64,000 nt of DNA from Clostridia bacterium (lineage in GTDB: Bacteria > Bacillota > Clostridia > Oscillospirales > Acutalibacteraceae), in NCBI GenBank assembly GCA_017516485.1, contig JAFXCH010000061.1, positions 1-64,000 on the forward strand, in the 5' to 3' direction. Both the position numbers and the translations under genes were made by a program. This document shows, piece by piece, positions 25,473 to 33,090 of the stretch. The stretch's first letter is position 1, and each line of letters starts with the position of its first letter. The notes under the pieces are model-generated. The model was not told the origin of the DNA. It did no database searches and saw nothing but the letters and a program-made list of their open reading frames with translations.

Positions 25473-25484
25473 CGGAACGTGAAT

Positions 25485-26414
25485 TTATTTCTGGTTTGTA
25501 TTAGCCTGCTGTGAAGCATTCATCATACGCTCCATAAGACCGGGGCGTTTTGCTTTTTGGGGCTTATAGACGGGAGGATTCTTAAGCTTCGCACGTGCTG
25601 ACTTGCCTGCGGAAGAGTGAAGGAATTTGTTTACCTTGATAACGGGACCCATAAGGTCGGGACACATATAGTCGATGCAGTTTGCAAGCAAAACCTCGTC
25701 AGCACCGAGCTCACCGAGAAGTGTTACGGTGATAATGCTCTGTGTTTCGTTGGTTGCATCAAGATAAATTTCGTTGAGAATATTGAAAAGCTTCTTCATC
25801 TCATTGGGATCATTACGGCGGATTGTATCCTGCACTGCTGCAGCACAACCGCGTGCGAAAAACTCTTCGGGAAGGAATTCGCCATAACGGTTGATATTGT
25901 CGTTGTAATCGCCGCGGAACTGCGGGTAAAGCGAAGCTGTAAGACGGCTTGCGAGAGTGTTTGCATCGTAATAAACACTGCCGCTTCTTGCAGCTGCCTT
26001 GGAAACAGTTTTGGGAGCCTTAACCTTCGGCTGATTAGTCGGCTTGCAGAATTTAGCCATTATCGTATCGGAAATTTCACCGCTGATTGAGCGGATATCC
26101 TTATCGTCGCTTGTTTCTGCATCGAGAAGTGAAACGGAAACTTCTTTGTAATCTGTAAAGTTACCTTCGTCATCAACTGTAGTTGAAAGCTCAAAAGTGA
26201 GCTTTTTGTCGAGATGCTTTACTGCAACAGCGCTTGCCTCGCCCTTGAAATCGAAACGGTAGCCTACACCGTTGTCACCTTTGACAACGGGAATTTCACC
26301 CTTTTCAACACCTTCAGGGCGGACACCTGCCATACCTGCTTCTTTCATAGCAGGCTCGACAGAAATATAAATTTTAGCGAGAGCTTCTTTAATATCTAAC
26401 ATATCTGACTTCAC
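25485..26414 (-). CDS. Hypothetical protein, about 309 aa
   Basis: I recognise no family. The protein is soluble, without signal peptide or membrane segment. An N-terminal alpha/beta part (about 1-115) contains alternating strands such as VGYRFDFKGEASAVAVKHL. A basic, Ala/Pro/Lys-rich linker follows at about 125-145 (QPKVKAPKTVSKAAARSG). A helical C-terminal part runs from about 150 to 280, and a basic Lys/Pro-rich tail ends it. Translation could start at GTG 26414 or ATG 26402; neither has a clear RBS. A 17-base hairpin (CGGCAGT-TTT-ACTGCCG) sits directly upstream and may affect initiation. It is a single-gene unit next to thiT. Confidence 0.75.
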   Translation of the reverse strand: MKSDMLDIKEALAKIYISVEPAMKEAGMAGVRPEGVEKGEIPVVKGDNGVGYRFDFKGEASAVAVKHLDKKLTFELSTTVDDEGNFTDYKEVSVSLLDAETSDDKDIRSISGEISDTIMAKFCKPTNQPKVKAPKTVSKAAARSGSVYYDANTLASRLTASLYPQFRGDYNDNINRYGEFLPEEFFARGCAAAVQDTIRRNDPNEMKKLFNILNEIYLDATNETQSIITVTLLGELGADEVLLANCIDYMCPDLMGPVIKVNKFLHSSAGKSARAKLKNPPVYKPQKAKRPGLMERMMNASQQANTNQK

Positions 26415-26492
26415 GGCAGTAAAACTGCCGCAGACTCCTTCCGTAGTTATACATACATAAGTTAGTATATCACATACAAAGCCTTTTGTCTA

Positions 26493-27149
26493 TTATTTTT
26501 TAATATGTGTTTTTATCATTTCTTGTCTTACGGGTTTAATTAGCGAAATAACGAGCACTGCGGCAACTGAAGTCAGTATAAGCTCGGGTAACATATATGC
26601 ACCGTTGTATATAACCGAATAGATAAGTCCAAGCAAATTAGGTGAGCATTTTTGTAAAAGAGAAGCGGTAAAACCGTTCACCATTACTTCGCCGAAAAAC
26701 CAATCGGCATAGGATTTGTAAAAAATATAACCCGATACAATGTGTGCCATATAGCGGATAAAAATTGCAAGTGCCGTACCGATTGCAAAGGCTGCAGTGT
26801 GGTTTTTGATTTTTCCTTTGAGCATACCCGAAAGACCTACCGCAGAGAAAGCGAAAAGGTAGTCTATAATTATTATTGCGAGAGCACTGCCAATATTCAT
26901 ACCTGCAAAGGCGGAGCTCATAGCAGCACCCGTTATTGCCTGAAGAATACCGTGTACCGTACCGCAGAGCAGACCCCACTTAACACCGTAGGTGTAGCCG
27001 AGTACTGCAACGGGCAACATCGAGCAGGCGGTGATACTGCCGCCGAAAGGCCATTCAAAAACTTTTATGAACGACAGCACAACACTCATTGCAAGCATAA
27101 CACCGCTGAGTGCGAGCCGTTTTGTTTTTTGAGCTTTAGTTTGTGCCAC
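26493..27149 (-). CDS. thiT: Energy-coupled thiamine transporter substrate subunit ThiT
   Basis: This 218-aa membrane protein with about six hydrophobic segments is the S-component of an ECF vitamin transporter. It captures thiamine and works with the shared EcfT/EcfA module encoded elsewhere. The loop EWPFGGSITACSMLPV and the segment YGVKWGLLCGTVHGILQ match ThiT, which uses a conserved Gly/Trp/Tyr-rich pocket. A TPP riboswitch just upstream confirms the substrate. GTG 27149 is preceded by AGGAGGTG; the ATG at 27173 would place the RBS inside the gene. Confidence 0.93.
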   Translation of the reverse strand: MAQTKAQKTKRLALSGVMLAMSVVLSFIKVFEWPFGGSITACSMLPVAVLGYTYGVKWGLLCGTVHGILQAITGAAMSSAFAGMNIGSALAIIIIDYLFAFSAVGLSGMLKGKIKNHTAAFAIGTALAIFIRYMAHIVSGYIFYKSYADWFFGEVMVNGFTASLLQKCSPNLLGLIYSVIYNGAYMLPELILTSVAAVLVISLIKPVRQEMIKTHIKK

Positions 27150-27173
27150 AAAAACACCTCCTGAAAACTGCAA

Positions 27174-27210
27174 TAAAAAAACACCAAGAGGAATTTTTCC
27201 TGTTGGCGTT
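27174..27210 (-). terminator. Riboswitch expression-platform terminator for thiT
   Basis: On the minus strand ACGCCAACAGGAA pairs with TTCCTCTTGGTGT and is followed by TTTTTTT. The neighbouring AGGAATTTT of the aptamer's 3' side could pair with the same arm when TPP is absent, giving transcriptional control. Confidence 0.85.
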
Positions 27211-27221
27211 TAATACTTGCA

Positions 27222-27318
27222 ACTCTTAAAATTCCTACGCCGGCATTACCCGGATCAGGTTCAAGGGTTACGGGCTTAAAAGCCCGAATCTCAGCCGATA
27301 ACATCAGCACCCCATTTG
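27222..27318 (-). ncRNA. TPP riboswitch (THI box)
   Basis: Read on the minus strand, the conserved aptamer parts occur in order: GGGGTGC, then GGCTGAGA, a CGGGC/GCCCG hairpin, ACCCTTGAACCTGATC, and GGGTAATGCCGGCGTAGGAA. Binding of thiamine diphosphate would favour the terminator at 27210-27174 and switch off thiT. Confidence 0.96.
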
Positions 27319-27339
27319 GCATTTTCAATTGTCAAAGTG

Positions 27340-27368
27340 ATTATAGTATTACGGTTCGGATTTGTCAA
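27340..27368 (-). promoter_or_regulatory. Promoter of the TPP riboswitch-thiT unit
   Basis: TTGACA (27368-27363), 17-base spacer, TATAAT (27345-27340) on the minus strand, about 20 bases before the aptamer. Confidence 0.85.
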
Positions 27369-27398
27369 GCGGTTACGAACGGCAAGTTTTAATAATTA

Positions 27399-27524
27399 GT
27401 GAAGTTTGGGTTGCACCCAAGTTAAGTAGCGGTAATACCGCCGTGAAGTATTATGCTTCGCACAAAGTGAAGGTAAGTGTGCTGAAACACTTGCGAAGCA
27501 AACTTCACTGCGCAGCAACTTCAC
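27399..27524. repeat. GTGAAGT micro-hairpin array
   Basis: The hinge word GTGAAG occurs three times on the left and its reverse complement ACTTCAC twice on the right. Between hinges are different small hairpins: TTGGGT-TGC-ACCCAA, GCGGT-AAT-ACCGC, AAGTGT-GCTGAA-ACACTT and CTGCGCAG. It has the same plan as the array at 39075-39260 with another hinge word. No ORF or T-tract. Confidence 0.6.
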
Positions 27525-27570
27525 GATGAGTTAGCATCACTGCACGTGCCGTAAGGCACACTTAGTTGAA

Positions 27571-27610
27571 AATAAAAAGCCTTTGTCAATTGACAAAGGC
27601 TTTTTATTTT
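27571..27610. terminator. Bidirectional terminator after tRNA-Gly
   Basis: A perfect palindrome with GCCTTTGTCA and TGACAAAGGC arms is flanked by A and T runs on both sides, so it can serve either strand. It lies directly after the tRNA on the minus strand. Confidence 0.85.
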
Positions 27611-27611
27611 C

Positions 27612-27687
27612 TGGAGCGGATGACGAGGCTCGAACTCGCTACCTCCACCTTGGCAAGGTGGCGCTCTACCAGATGAGCTACATCCGC
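27612..27687 (-). tRNA. tRNA-Gly (anticodon GCC), CCA encoded
   Basis: On the minus strand GCGGATG at the 5' end pairs with CATCCGC at the 3' end, followed by discriminator T and an encoded CCA. The anticodon stem CCACC/GGTGG holds the loop TTGCCAA, giving anticodon GCC. The T-loop GTTCGAGCC is normal. A consensus promoter and a terminator flank it, so it is transcribed alone. Confidence 0.97.
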
Positions 27688-27699
27688 ACAACATCAGCT

Positions 27700-27728
27700 A
27701 TTATACATAACAGTACTGTGTTTGTCAA
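27700..27728 (-). promoter_or_regulatory. tRNA-Gly promoter
   Basis: TTGACA (27728-27723), spacer 17, TATAAT (27705-27700) on the minus strand. Confidence 0.88.
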
Positions 27729-27809
27729 GTCTTTATTTTAAATTTTTAAATTTTCTTTTTGTTTATTTCTAAGGATTGAAATAAAAGCATTTACAATGTT
27801 TTTTATTTA

Positions 27810-27838
27810 TTGATTTATAAATTAAAATGTAATATAAT
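27810..27838 (+). promoter_or_regulatory. Promoter of the lipase-like gene
   Basis: TTGATT (27810-27815), spacer 17, TATAAT (27833-27838), followed by the ATG at 27875. Confidence 0.75.
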
Positions 27839-27874
27839 ATTAAACAAGAAATTTAGTTGTTCGGAGGAATTGAT

Positions 27875-29308
27875 ATGAAACGCTTTATTTCGCTTATTAT
27901 GGCGGCAGTTATGCTGTTTGCCTGTGCTGTGCCTGCACTGGCTGAAGAAAAAGAGGTAACCCCGATTATTGTTGTGCGCGGCCTTGATTTCCCTGCTCTT
28001 ACGGTAGACCTCGGCACAGAGAATGAACGCCCTGCACTTACTGCCAAGGCAGGCCCGATTATTCTTGGCGTTGTAAATACACTTGTTTCTACCTTACTTT
28101 TCGGTATGGACGGTATGGTTGACGGAGTATGTGGCCTTGTTTCCGGCATTTTTGCAGATATGGCTTGCGACAAAAACGGTGACACGGTTGCAAACGTTTC
28201 CGTTGTTGAATATCCGCTTGCTATGAGCAATTATCCCGAAACTCTTCAGAGCTTCAGAGAATCCGGCACTTGTGAGCCGGGTGTAGTTGCTCAGGCTTGT
28301 GATGAAGTAGGCGCAGAAAACGTTTATTATGTTACATACGACTGGCGTCTTGACCCGTATACAGTAGCAGAAGAGATTAATAACCGTGTTGAGCTTGCAC
28401 TTGAAGAAAGCGGCAGTGACAAGGTTGATATTATCTGCTGTAGCCTCGGCGGTGTTATGACACTTGCTTACCTTGACGAATACGGCTACGATAATGTAGA
28501 AAGCTGTGTTTTCCTTTCCTCCACAATCTACGGCTCATACGTTGCAAACGATGCTCTTGGCGGCAGAGTAGGTTTTGATAAGGATATTCTCAATACCTTC
28601 CTTGAGTTTGCAGTGCCTGACCTTAAGGTCCTCTGGAAGATTCTCGATTTCACAGGTATCACAGATGCTCTTTTAAACTTTGCAAACAACCTTACGGAGA
28701 ACTACAAGGAAGAGATTTATAAGGGCACAATGCGTGACAACTTCGGCACAATGCCCGGCCTCTGGGCTATGGTACAGCCTGAAGATTATGATGCTGCAAA
28801 AGAATTCGTATTCGGTGAAGATATTGACGAGTACGCAGGTCTTATCAAGCGCATTGACAAATTCCAGAAATTCAGACTCGGCAGAGATGAATTTATTAAA
28901 AAAATGATGAAAGACGGCGTTTATGTAGCTGTTGTAACTTCCTACAACAGCCCCGTAGTGCCCGTTTATGAGCGTTCTTATGTCAACGGTGATATGGTGC
29001 TCGAAACTGAGCTTATGAGTGCAGGTGCAACAGTTGCACACTACGGCAAAACTCTCGGTGACGATTATGTGCCCGCAATCCCCGGCAAGCTCTCACCCGA
29101 TAAGGTTATTGATGCTTCAACCTGTCTTCTTCCCGACAGCACATGGTTTATCAAGGATGCTATGCATGTGCCCTGCAACTACGGCTCGGAACTTGCAGAG
29201 ATGCTTTTCTGGCTTCTTACTTACGAGGGTCAGCCCACTGTTTCAACAAACGAGCTTTATCCGCAGTTCCAATACAGCGACCCCGAGCAGAATCTCTATC
29301 ACTTCTGA
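27875..29308 (+). CDS. Secreted alpha/beta-hydrolase, lipase/LCAT-like
   Basis: This 477-aa secreted protein has a signal peptide (MKRFISLIMAAVMLFACAVP, cleavage after ALA). The nucleophile elbow reads IICCSLGGVMT, so Ser is in C-x-S-x-G form where most lipases have G-x-S-x-G. Upstream VYYVTYDWRLDPY and a late KDAMHVPCNYGSELA, supplying the catalytic His, resemble lecithin-cholesterol acyltransferase-like lipases. ATG 27875 lies 5-6 bases from GGAGG. It probably hydrolyses lipids or esters outside the cell. Nothing in the neighbourhood points to a substrate. Confidence 0.85.
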   Translation: MKRFISLIMAAVMLFACAVPALAEEKEVTPIIVVRGLDFPALTVDLGTENERPALTAKAGPIILGVVNTLVSTLLFGMDGMVDGVCGLVSGIFADMACDKNGDTVANVSVVEYPLAMSNYPETLQSFRESGTCEPGVVAQACDEVGAENVYYVTYDWRLDPYTVAEEINNRVELALEESGSDKVDIICCSLGGVMTLAYLDEYGYDNVESCVFLSSTIYGSYVANDALGGRVGFDKDILNTFLEFAVPDLKVLWKILDFTGITDALLNFANNLTENYKEEIYKGTMRDNFGTMPGLWAMVQPEDYDAAKEFVFGEDIDEYAGLIKRIDKFQKFRLGRDEFIKKMMKDGVYVAVVTSYNSPVVPVYERSYVNGDMVLETELMSAGATVAHYGKTLGDDYVPAIPGKLSPDKVIDASTCLLPDSTWFIKDAMHVPCNYGSELAEMLFWLLTYEGQPTVSTNELYPQFQYSDPEQNLYHF

Positions 29309-29351
29309 TGTTACAACTATGTAATCGACGGTAACAATGTTGTAAGTATTG

Positions 29352-29381
29352 TTGACTTCCTCCCTTTGTCTTGCTTATAAT
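29352..29381 (+). promoter_or_regulatory. Promoter of the WG-repeat-like lipoprotein gene
   Basis: TTGACT (29352-29357), spacer 18, TATAAT (29376-29381), 25 bases before the ATG. Confidence 0.75.
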
Positions 29382-29405
29382 GCAGGTGAAGGGAGGTCTT
29401 TTGTT

Positions 29406-30869
29406 ATGTTCAAAAAAATTATTGCTTTTGTACTTGCTTGTATGTTTGTTTTCAGCTTTGCAGGATGTATGAAGGAGCAGTCTCCTGATGAAACTACCGA
29501 GCAGACAACTGCAGAAACAGCTAATCAGCCCGATGAGCAAAACAAAGAGTCGTCAGGTATGCTTGTGCCGTATATGGCAGGGTATAAATATGACGAAGAA
29601 AACGGATATTGGACCGAGCGGTTTTACGGACTTATGACTGCCGACGGCAAAAAAGTTGTTGAGCCTGTATATGATTGGTGCCGTACCCTTGAGTGTAACG
29701 GCAAAAAGTACTACTGTATGCAGATTTTGGATAACAAATGGGAGGATACTTGCTACAACTCACTTCTTGTGTCTGCCGACGGTACATGGCAGCTTGAATT
29801 GGAAGACAATATACGTGCTGTATCTGAAAACAGAATTATATGTGGGCAGTTAGACGGAATCTTTACAGTTTACGATTACGACGGTAACAAGATTTTTTCG
29901 GGTAATGAAAATCAGTCTGTAGATACAAACGGTAACGGATTTTATAACGGTCTGCTTGTGGTGTTCGATTTCTTAAGTGATAACGGCTACACAACCGTTG
30001 TTGACGAAAACGGAGAAGTTGTGCTCGATAAACTGGACTACTGCGGTCCGTTTATTACGGGTAAGGCTGTTGCGAGCTACAACCGTGACGAAGGCTACGG
30101 TATAATTACACCCGAGGGTGAGTGGCTGCTTGAGCCGAAATATGTAGATATAGCAGAGGTTGACGGCAAGTATTTCATTGCTTCGGATTATGATAAAGAG
30201 TATATCTATGATACCGAGCTTAAACTGCTTCGTGAAAGAGAATTTGGTTGGAGTGCGGTGTTGCGGAGTTATTTCTTAGAAGATGACGGTAAACTTGTGA
30301 GATACTATGCTAATATGTACGCTCCGGACGAATACTACCGTGATGCATTTACAGATGAAATTATTGCTTGCGGTGATGTCTATGCGACGGAATGCAGCGA
30401 AGAATATGGTTTCTTCTACGGAACAAATGACGGTGAATTCTGCATATTTGATGTAAACGGCAAGTGCTTGAATGAATGCGAAAATACAGAAAGAGTAACT
30501 GTATACGAAGGCACGTATGCTGCTTTCGCTTCTTCGGTAGAAAGAGTATGGTTCAACGCTGCTACACACGAAGAGATTATTACGGTTATTGATGATAATG
30601 ATGAAAAATGGACAGACGTAAGCACTGCAGGTGACTTGGGTGTTGCGGTTATTGCCGAGCTTGAGCATAAGCAGGACGGCCGTATGGACGGGCCTTATCA
30701 CCTGTACGATTATAAAAACCGTGAATATATTTTCAGAGACTGTGAGTACTGCGAGATCAATGAGTTTAACGGTGAGGTTTATATAACAGCAGTTTATAAA
30801 GACCGTATAGAAATATATGACGCCGACCTTAATCTGCTGATTGAAACAGAAAACCTGTGTGAGAAATAA
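29406..30869 (+). CDS. Lipoprotein with WG-repeat-like segments
   Basis: This 487-aa lipoprotein has a signal peptide ending in the lipobox FAGC and a Thr/Glu-rich linker. The mature region repeats a phrase of the form 'YG-[LI]-[MI]-T-x-[DE]-G-[KE]' followed by 'x-V/L-x-EP-x-Y' (YGLMTADGKKVVEPVYD, YGIITPEGEWLLEPKYV), the pattern of WG/KWG beta-propeller-like repeats. Function of such repeats is poorly known, probably binding at the cell surface. The start ATG 29406 follows GGGAGG; the longer reading from 29349 would cover the promoter. Strongly acidic composition. Confidence 0.75.
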   Translation: MFKKIIAFVLACMFVFSFAGCMKEQSPDETTEQTTAETANQPDEQNKESSGMLVPYMAGYKYDEENGYWTERFYGLMTADGKKVVEPVYDWCRTLECNGKKYYCMQILDNKWEDTCYNSLLVSADGTWQLELEDNIRAVSENRIICGQLDGIFTVYDYDGNKIFSGNENQSVDTNGNGFYNGLLVVFDFLSDNGYTTVVDENGEVVLDKLDYCGPFITGKAVASYNRDEGYGIITPEGEWLLEPKYVDIAEVDGKYFIASDYDKEYIYDTELKLLREREFGWSAVLRSYFLEDDGKLVRYYANMYAPDEYYRDAFTDEIIACGDVYATECSEEYGFFYGTNDGEFCIFDVNGKCLNECENTERVTVYEGTYAAFASSVERVWFNAATHEEIITVIDDNDEKWTDVSTAGDLGVAVIAELEHKQDGRMDGPYHLYDYKNREYIFRDCEYCEINEFNGEVYITAVYKDRIEIYDADLNLLIETENLCEK

Positions 30870-30875
30870 AATAAA

Positions 30876-30919
30876 AAGCGGTTTGCAAAGGATAACTCCG
30901 ATGCAAACCGTTTCTTTTA
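30876..30919 (+). terminator. Terminator between convergent genes
   Basis: AAGCGGTTTGCA (30876-30887) pairs with TGCAAACCGTTT (30902-30913), followed by CTTTTATTTTT. Confidence 0.85.
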
Positions 30920-31606
30920 TTTTTCGTTTTTGTAGTCTTCTATAATCTTGCCGTCCTGAATTCTTATTACTCTTTCGGCTTCGTCGGCTATGCCGTTATC
31001 GTGCGTGATGAGTATTACGGTGCGGCCTTCTTCGTGAAGCTCGTGCAGTATTCGCATTACCTCTTTGCCTGAGCTTGTGTCGAGGTTACCTGTAGGCTCG
31101 TCGGCAAGAATTACGGGGGGCTTTGCCGCAACAGCTCTTGCGATTGCTACACGCTGCTGCTGACCGCCCGACATCTGGTTGGGCAGGTGGTTCATTCGCT
31201 TTTCAAGTCCTACTCGCTTGAGTGCACTTGTGCTCAGCTCACGGCGTTTTGCCGCCTTAACCCCTCTGTAAACAAGTGGCAGCTCAACATTTGCCTGAGC
31301 TGTAAGGCTGGGAATAAGGTTGAAGCCCTGAAAGATAAAGCCGATTTCTTCGTTACGGATTGAAGAAAGCTCATCGTCTTTCATTGTTGATACATCGACA
31401 CCGTCGAGCATATATGAGCCGCTTGTGCATACATCGAGCAGACCGAGCATATTCATCAGGGTTGATTTGCCCGAGCCTGACTGACCGACAATAGCAATAA
31501 ACTCGCCGCGGTCAACGGTGAGCGAAACGCCGTCGAGTGCACGCACCTCGTTTTCGCCGGGATTATAGATTTTATATACGTCTTTGATTTCGATAAGGTG
31601 TGCCAT
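30917..31606 (-). CDS. ABC transporter ATP-binding protein (MacB/LolD/SalX type)
   Basis: This 229-aa ABC ATPase is of the subfamily that works with FtsX-like permeases to move lipoproteins, peptides or antibiotics. Visible motifs: Walker [12 protein letters not shown]-loop IFQGFNLIP, signature [14 protein letters not shown], Walker [14 protein letters not shown] and the H-loop ILITHDN. The family's usual partner permease is absent on both sides, so the gene is an orphan here. It has its own promoter. The stop overlaps the shared terminator. Confidence 0.92.
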   Translation of the reverse strand: MAHLIEIKDVYKIYNPGENEVRALDGVSLTVDRGEFIAIVGQSGSGKSTLMNMLGLLDVCTSGSYMLDGVDVSTMKDDELSSIRNEEIGFIFQGFNLIPSLTAQANVELPLVYRGVKAAKRRELSTSALKRVGLEKRMNHLPNQMSGGQQQRVAIARAVAAKPPVILADEPTGNLDTSSGKEVMRILHELHEEGRTVILITHDNGIADEAERVIRIQDGKIIEDYKNEK

Positions 31607-31636
31607 TTCGGTTACTCCTTCGCAGATTATGGTTAT

Positions 31637-31665
31637 ATTCTAAACTCATATTAATTTTAAGTCAA
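31637..31665 (-). promoter_or_regulatory. Promoter of the ABC ATPase gene
   Basis: TTGACT (31665-31660), spacer 17, TAGAAT (31642-31637) on the minus strand. Confidence 0.7.
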
Positions 31666-31743
31666 GAGAAAATAGTCGGTTGCAAATGCATTAAGTTTAT
31701 GATATCATTTAATCAAATAAATATTGAAAAAAGGTGACGGAAA

Positions 31744-32490
31744 ATGAAAAAAAGTATTATTTTTAAACTGCTGGCTTTAGCGCTGGCAATGGTTACAGGC
31801 GTTTGTATGTTTACAGCGTGCGGTCAGTCTGACGACAAAGACGACAGTGCTGAGAAAACAGAGAAAACAACAGATGTAACGGTTGAATTAACAGAGGCTG
31901 AAACAACAACAGCTCCCGAAGTTGAGGCGGAGACAACAGCACCCGAAGCTGAAACAGAAAAGCCCGATGCAAATGCAGAGCATACAAAGGTTAAGTTTGA
32001 AATTACAATCGCAGGCAGTGAAGCAGGCAGCTTCACAATGGAGCTTTACCCCGAGTATGCACCGATTACCGTTGCAAACTTTATCGGTCTTGTTGAGAAA
32101 GGCTTCTATAACGGCCTTACTTTCCACCGTATTGCAGAAGGCTATTACGGCCCGTTTGTTGCACAGGGCGGCGACCCCAAGGGCAACGGTACAGGCGGCT
32201 CGACACCTATAAAGGGTGAATTTGCCGCTAACGGTGTAAATAATACTCTTTCACACACAAGAGGTGTTGTTTCAATGGCTCGCCGTCCCGACAGCTTTGA
32301 TTCAGGCAGCTGCCAGTTCTTTATCTGCTATAACGGCAATTATACAAGCGCTCTCGACGGTCAGTATGCCGCATTCGGCAAGGTTATTGAGGGTATGGAG
32401 GTTGTTGATTCATTCCTTGATGTTGAGCGTGATTACAATGACAGACCCGTAGACGACATTGTAATCAAGGCGGCTTATATTGTTAAGTAA
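31744..32490 (+). CDS. Lipoprotein peptidyl-prolyl cis-trans isomerase (cyclophilin)
   Basis: This 248-aa extracytoplasmic cyclophilin helps fold exported proteins by isomerising prolyl bonds. The signal peptide ends in the lipobox FTAC, and a Glu/Thr/Ala-rich linker (about 32-78) holds the domain off the membrane. The catalytic domain has TVANFIGLVEKGFYNGLTFHRI, shown in the shorter form FYNGLTFHRI with the active-site Arg, VAQGGDPKGNGTGG and SGSCQFFICY. ATG 31744 follows AAAAGGTGA. The GIY-YIG cassette begins four bases after its stop. Confidence 0.95.
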   Translation: MKKSIIFKLLALALAMVTGVCMFTACGQSDDKDDSAEKTEKTTDVTVELTEAETTTAPEVEAETTAPEAETEKPDANAEHTKVKFEITIAGSEAGSFTMELYPEYAPITVANFIGLVEKGFYNGLTFHRIAEGYYGPFVAQGGDPKGNGTGGSTPIKGEFAANGVNNTLSHTRGVVSMARRPDSFDSGSCQFFICYNGNYTSALDGQYAAFGKVIEGMEVVDSFLDVERDYNDRPVDDIVIKAAYIVK

Positions 32491-32493
32491 AAC

Positions 32494-32563
32494 ATGTCAT
32501 CCTGAACGAAGTGAAGGATATTAAATAATAAGATTCTTCGTCGTTTCACTCCTCAGAATGACA
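32494..32563. repeat. TGTCATCCTGA palindromic repeat (left of GIY-YIG); contains left 42-bp direct repeat
   Basis: An inverted repeat whose left arm starts ATGTCATCCTGAACGAAG and whose right arm ends CCTCAGAATGACA. Bases 32494-32535 are identical to 33010-33051, a 42-bp direct repeat that brackets the nuclease gene. Confidence 0.8.
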
Positions 32564-32578
32564 CGCAGAAAAATTACC

Positions 32579-32607
32579 TGTCATTCTGAGCGTAAGCGAA
32601 GAATCTG
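32579..32607. repeat. Single TGTCATTCTGA arm before the GIY-YIG gene
   Basis: TGTCATTCTGAGCGTAAGCG and the following AAGAATCT match the arms of the neighbouring repeats. No partner arm is directly next to it. Confidence 0.7.
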
Positions 32608-32636
32608 TACGCAAATTTTAAAATCGAGGTGATAGC

Positions 32637-32918
32637 TTGCAGTACTATGTGTATATGATTACTAATTGGAATAACAAAGTGTTATATACAGGTGTGACAA
32701 ACAATCTTGAAAGGCGATTGTTTGAGCATAAAAACGGTACAGTTGAAGGCTTCACTAAAAAATATAATGTTTATAAATTAGTTTGGTTTGATTACACAAG
32801 TGATGTATACGCTGCAATTGAAAAGGAAAAGCAGATTAAAGGATGGACAAGAGCAAAGAAAAATGCACTTGTTGAAAGCATAAATCCTGAATGGAAAGAT
32901 TTGGCGGAAAATTGGTAA
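32637..32918 (+). CDS. Small stand-alone GIY-YIG endonuclease domain protein
   Basis: This 93-aa protein is a bare GIY-YIG domain of the small YhbQ/UvrC-related type. YYVYMITN and LYTGVTNN form the two strands with the catalytic tyrosines, LERRLFEHKNG has the catalytic arginine, and the C-terminal AIEKEKQIKGWTRAKKNAL includes the metal-binding glutamate. The start is TTG 32637, 4-5 bases after AGGTGA. Stand-alone proteins of this type cut DNA, but biological roles are unclear. It sits inside a set of TGTCATYCTGA palindromes and between 42-bp direct repeats, as if the gene and repeats form one mobile cassette. Confidence 0.92.
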   Translation: MQYYVYMITNWNNKVLYTGVTNNLERRLFEHKNGTVEGFTKKYNVYKLVWFDYTSDVYAAIEKEKQIKGWTRAKKNALVESINPEWKDLAENW

Positions 32919-32920
32919 GT

Positions 32921-32995
32921 TGTCATTCTGAACGAAGTGAAGAATCTTCAGCTTATATTTCAAGATTCTTCGTCGCTTTGCTCCTCAGAATGACA
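32921..32995. repeat. TGTCATTCTGA palindromic repeat right of the GIY-YIG gene
   Basis: Left arm TGTCATTCTGAACGAAG, right arm CTCCTCAGAATGACA, loop near 32955. It starts three bases after the nuclease stop codon. Confidence 0.8.
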
Positions 32996-33009
32996 AGCAT
33001 AAGAGTTAT

Positions 33010-33051
33010 ATGTCATCCTGAACGAAGTGAAGGATATTAAATAATAAGATT
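33010..33051 (+). repeat. Right copy of the 42-bp direct repeat
   Basis: Identical at all 42 positions to 32494-32535, but here only the left arm of the palindrome is present and unrelated terminator sequence follows. Confidence 0.85.
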
Positions 33052-33090
33052 AAGGCTGTGAGTTTAAAATCTCACAGCCTTTGTTTTATT
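33052..33090. terminator. Terminator between the GIY-YIG cassette and the convergent oxidoreductase
   Basis: AAGGCTGTGAG (33052-33062) pairs with CTCACAGCCTT (33071-33081), then TGTTTTATTTTG. Confidence 0.8.

Noticed and set aside
32637-32918. GIY-YIG protein as an intron-encoded homing endonuclease
   Set aside because: The gene is intergenic, between two intact convergent genes. No group I intron core or split host gene is visible, and the protein lacks the DNA-recognition domains of homing enzymes.
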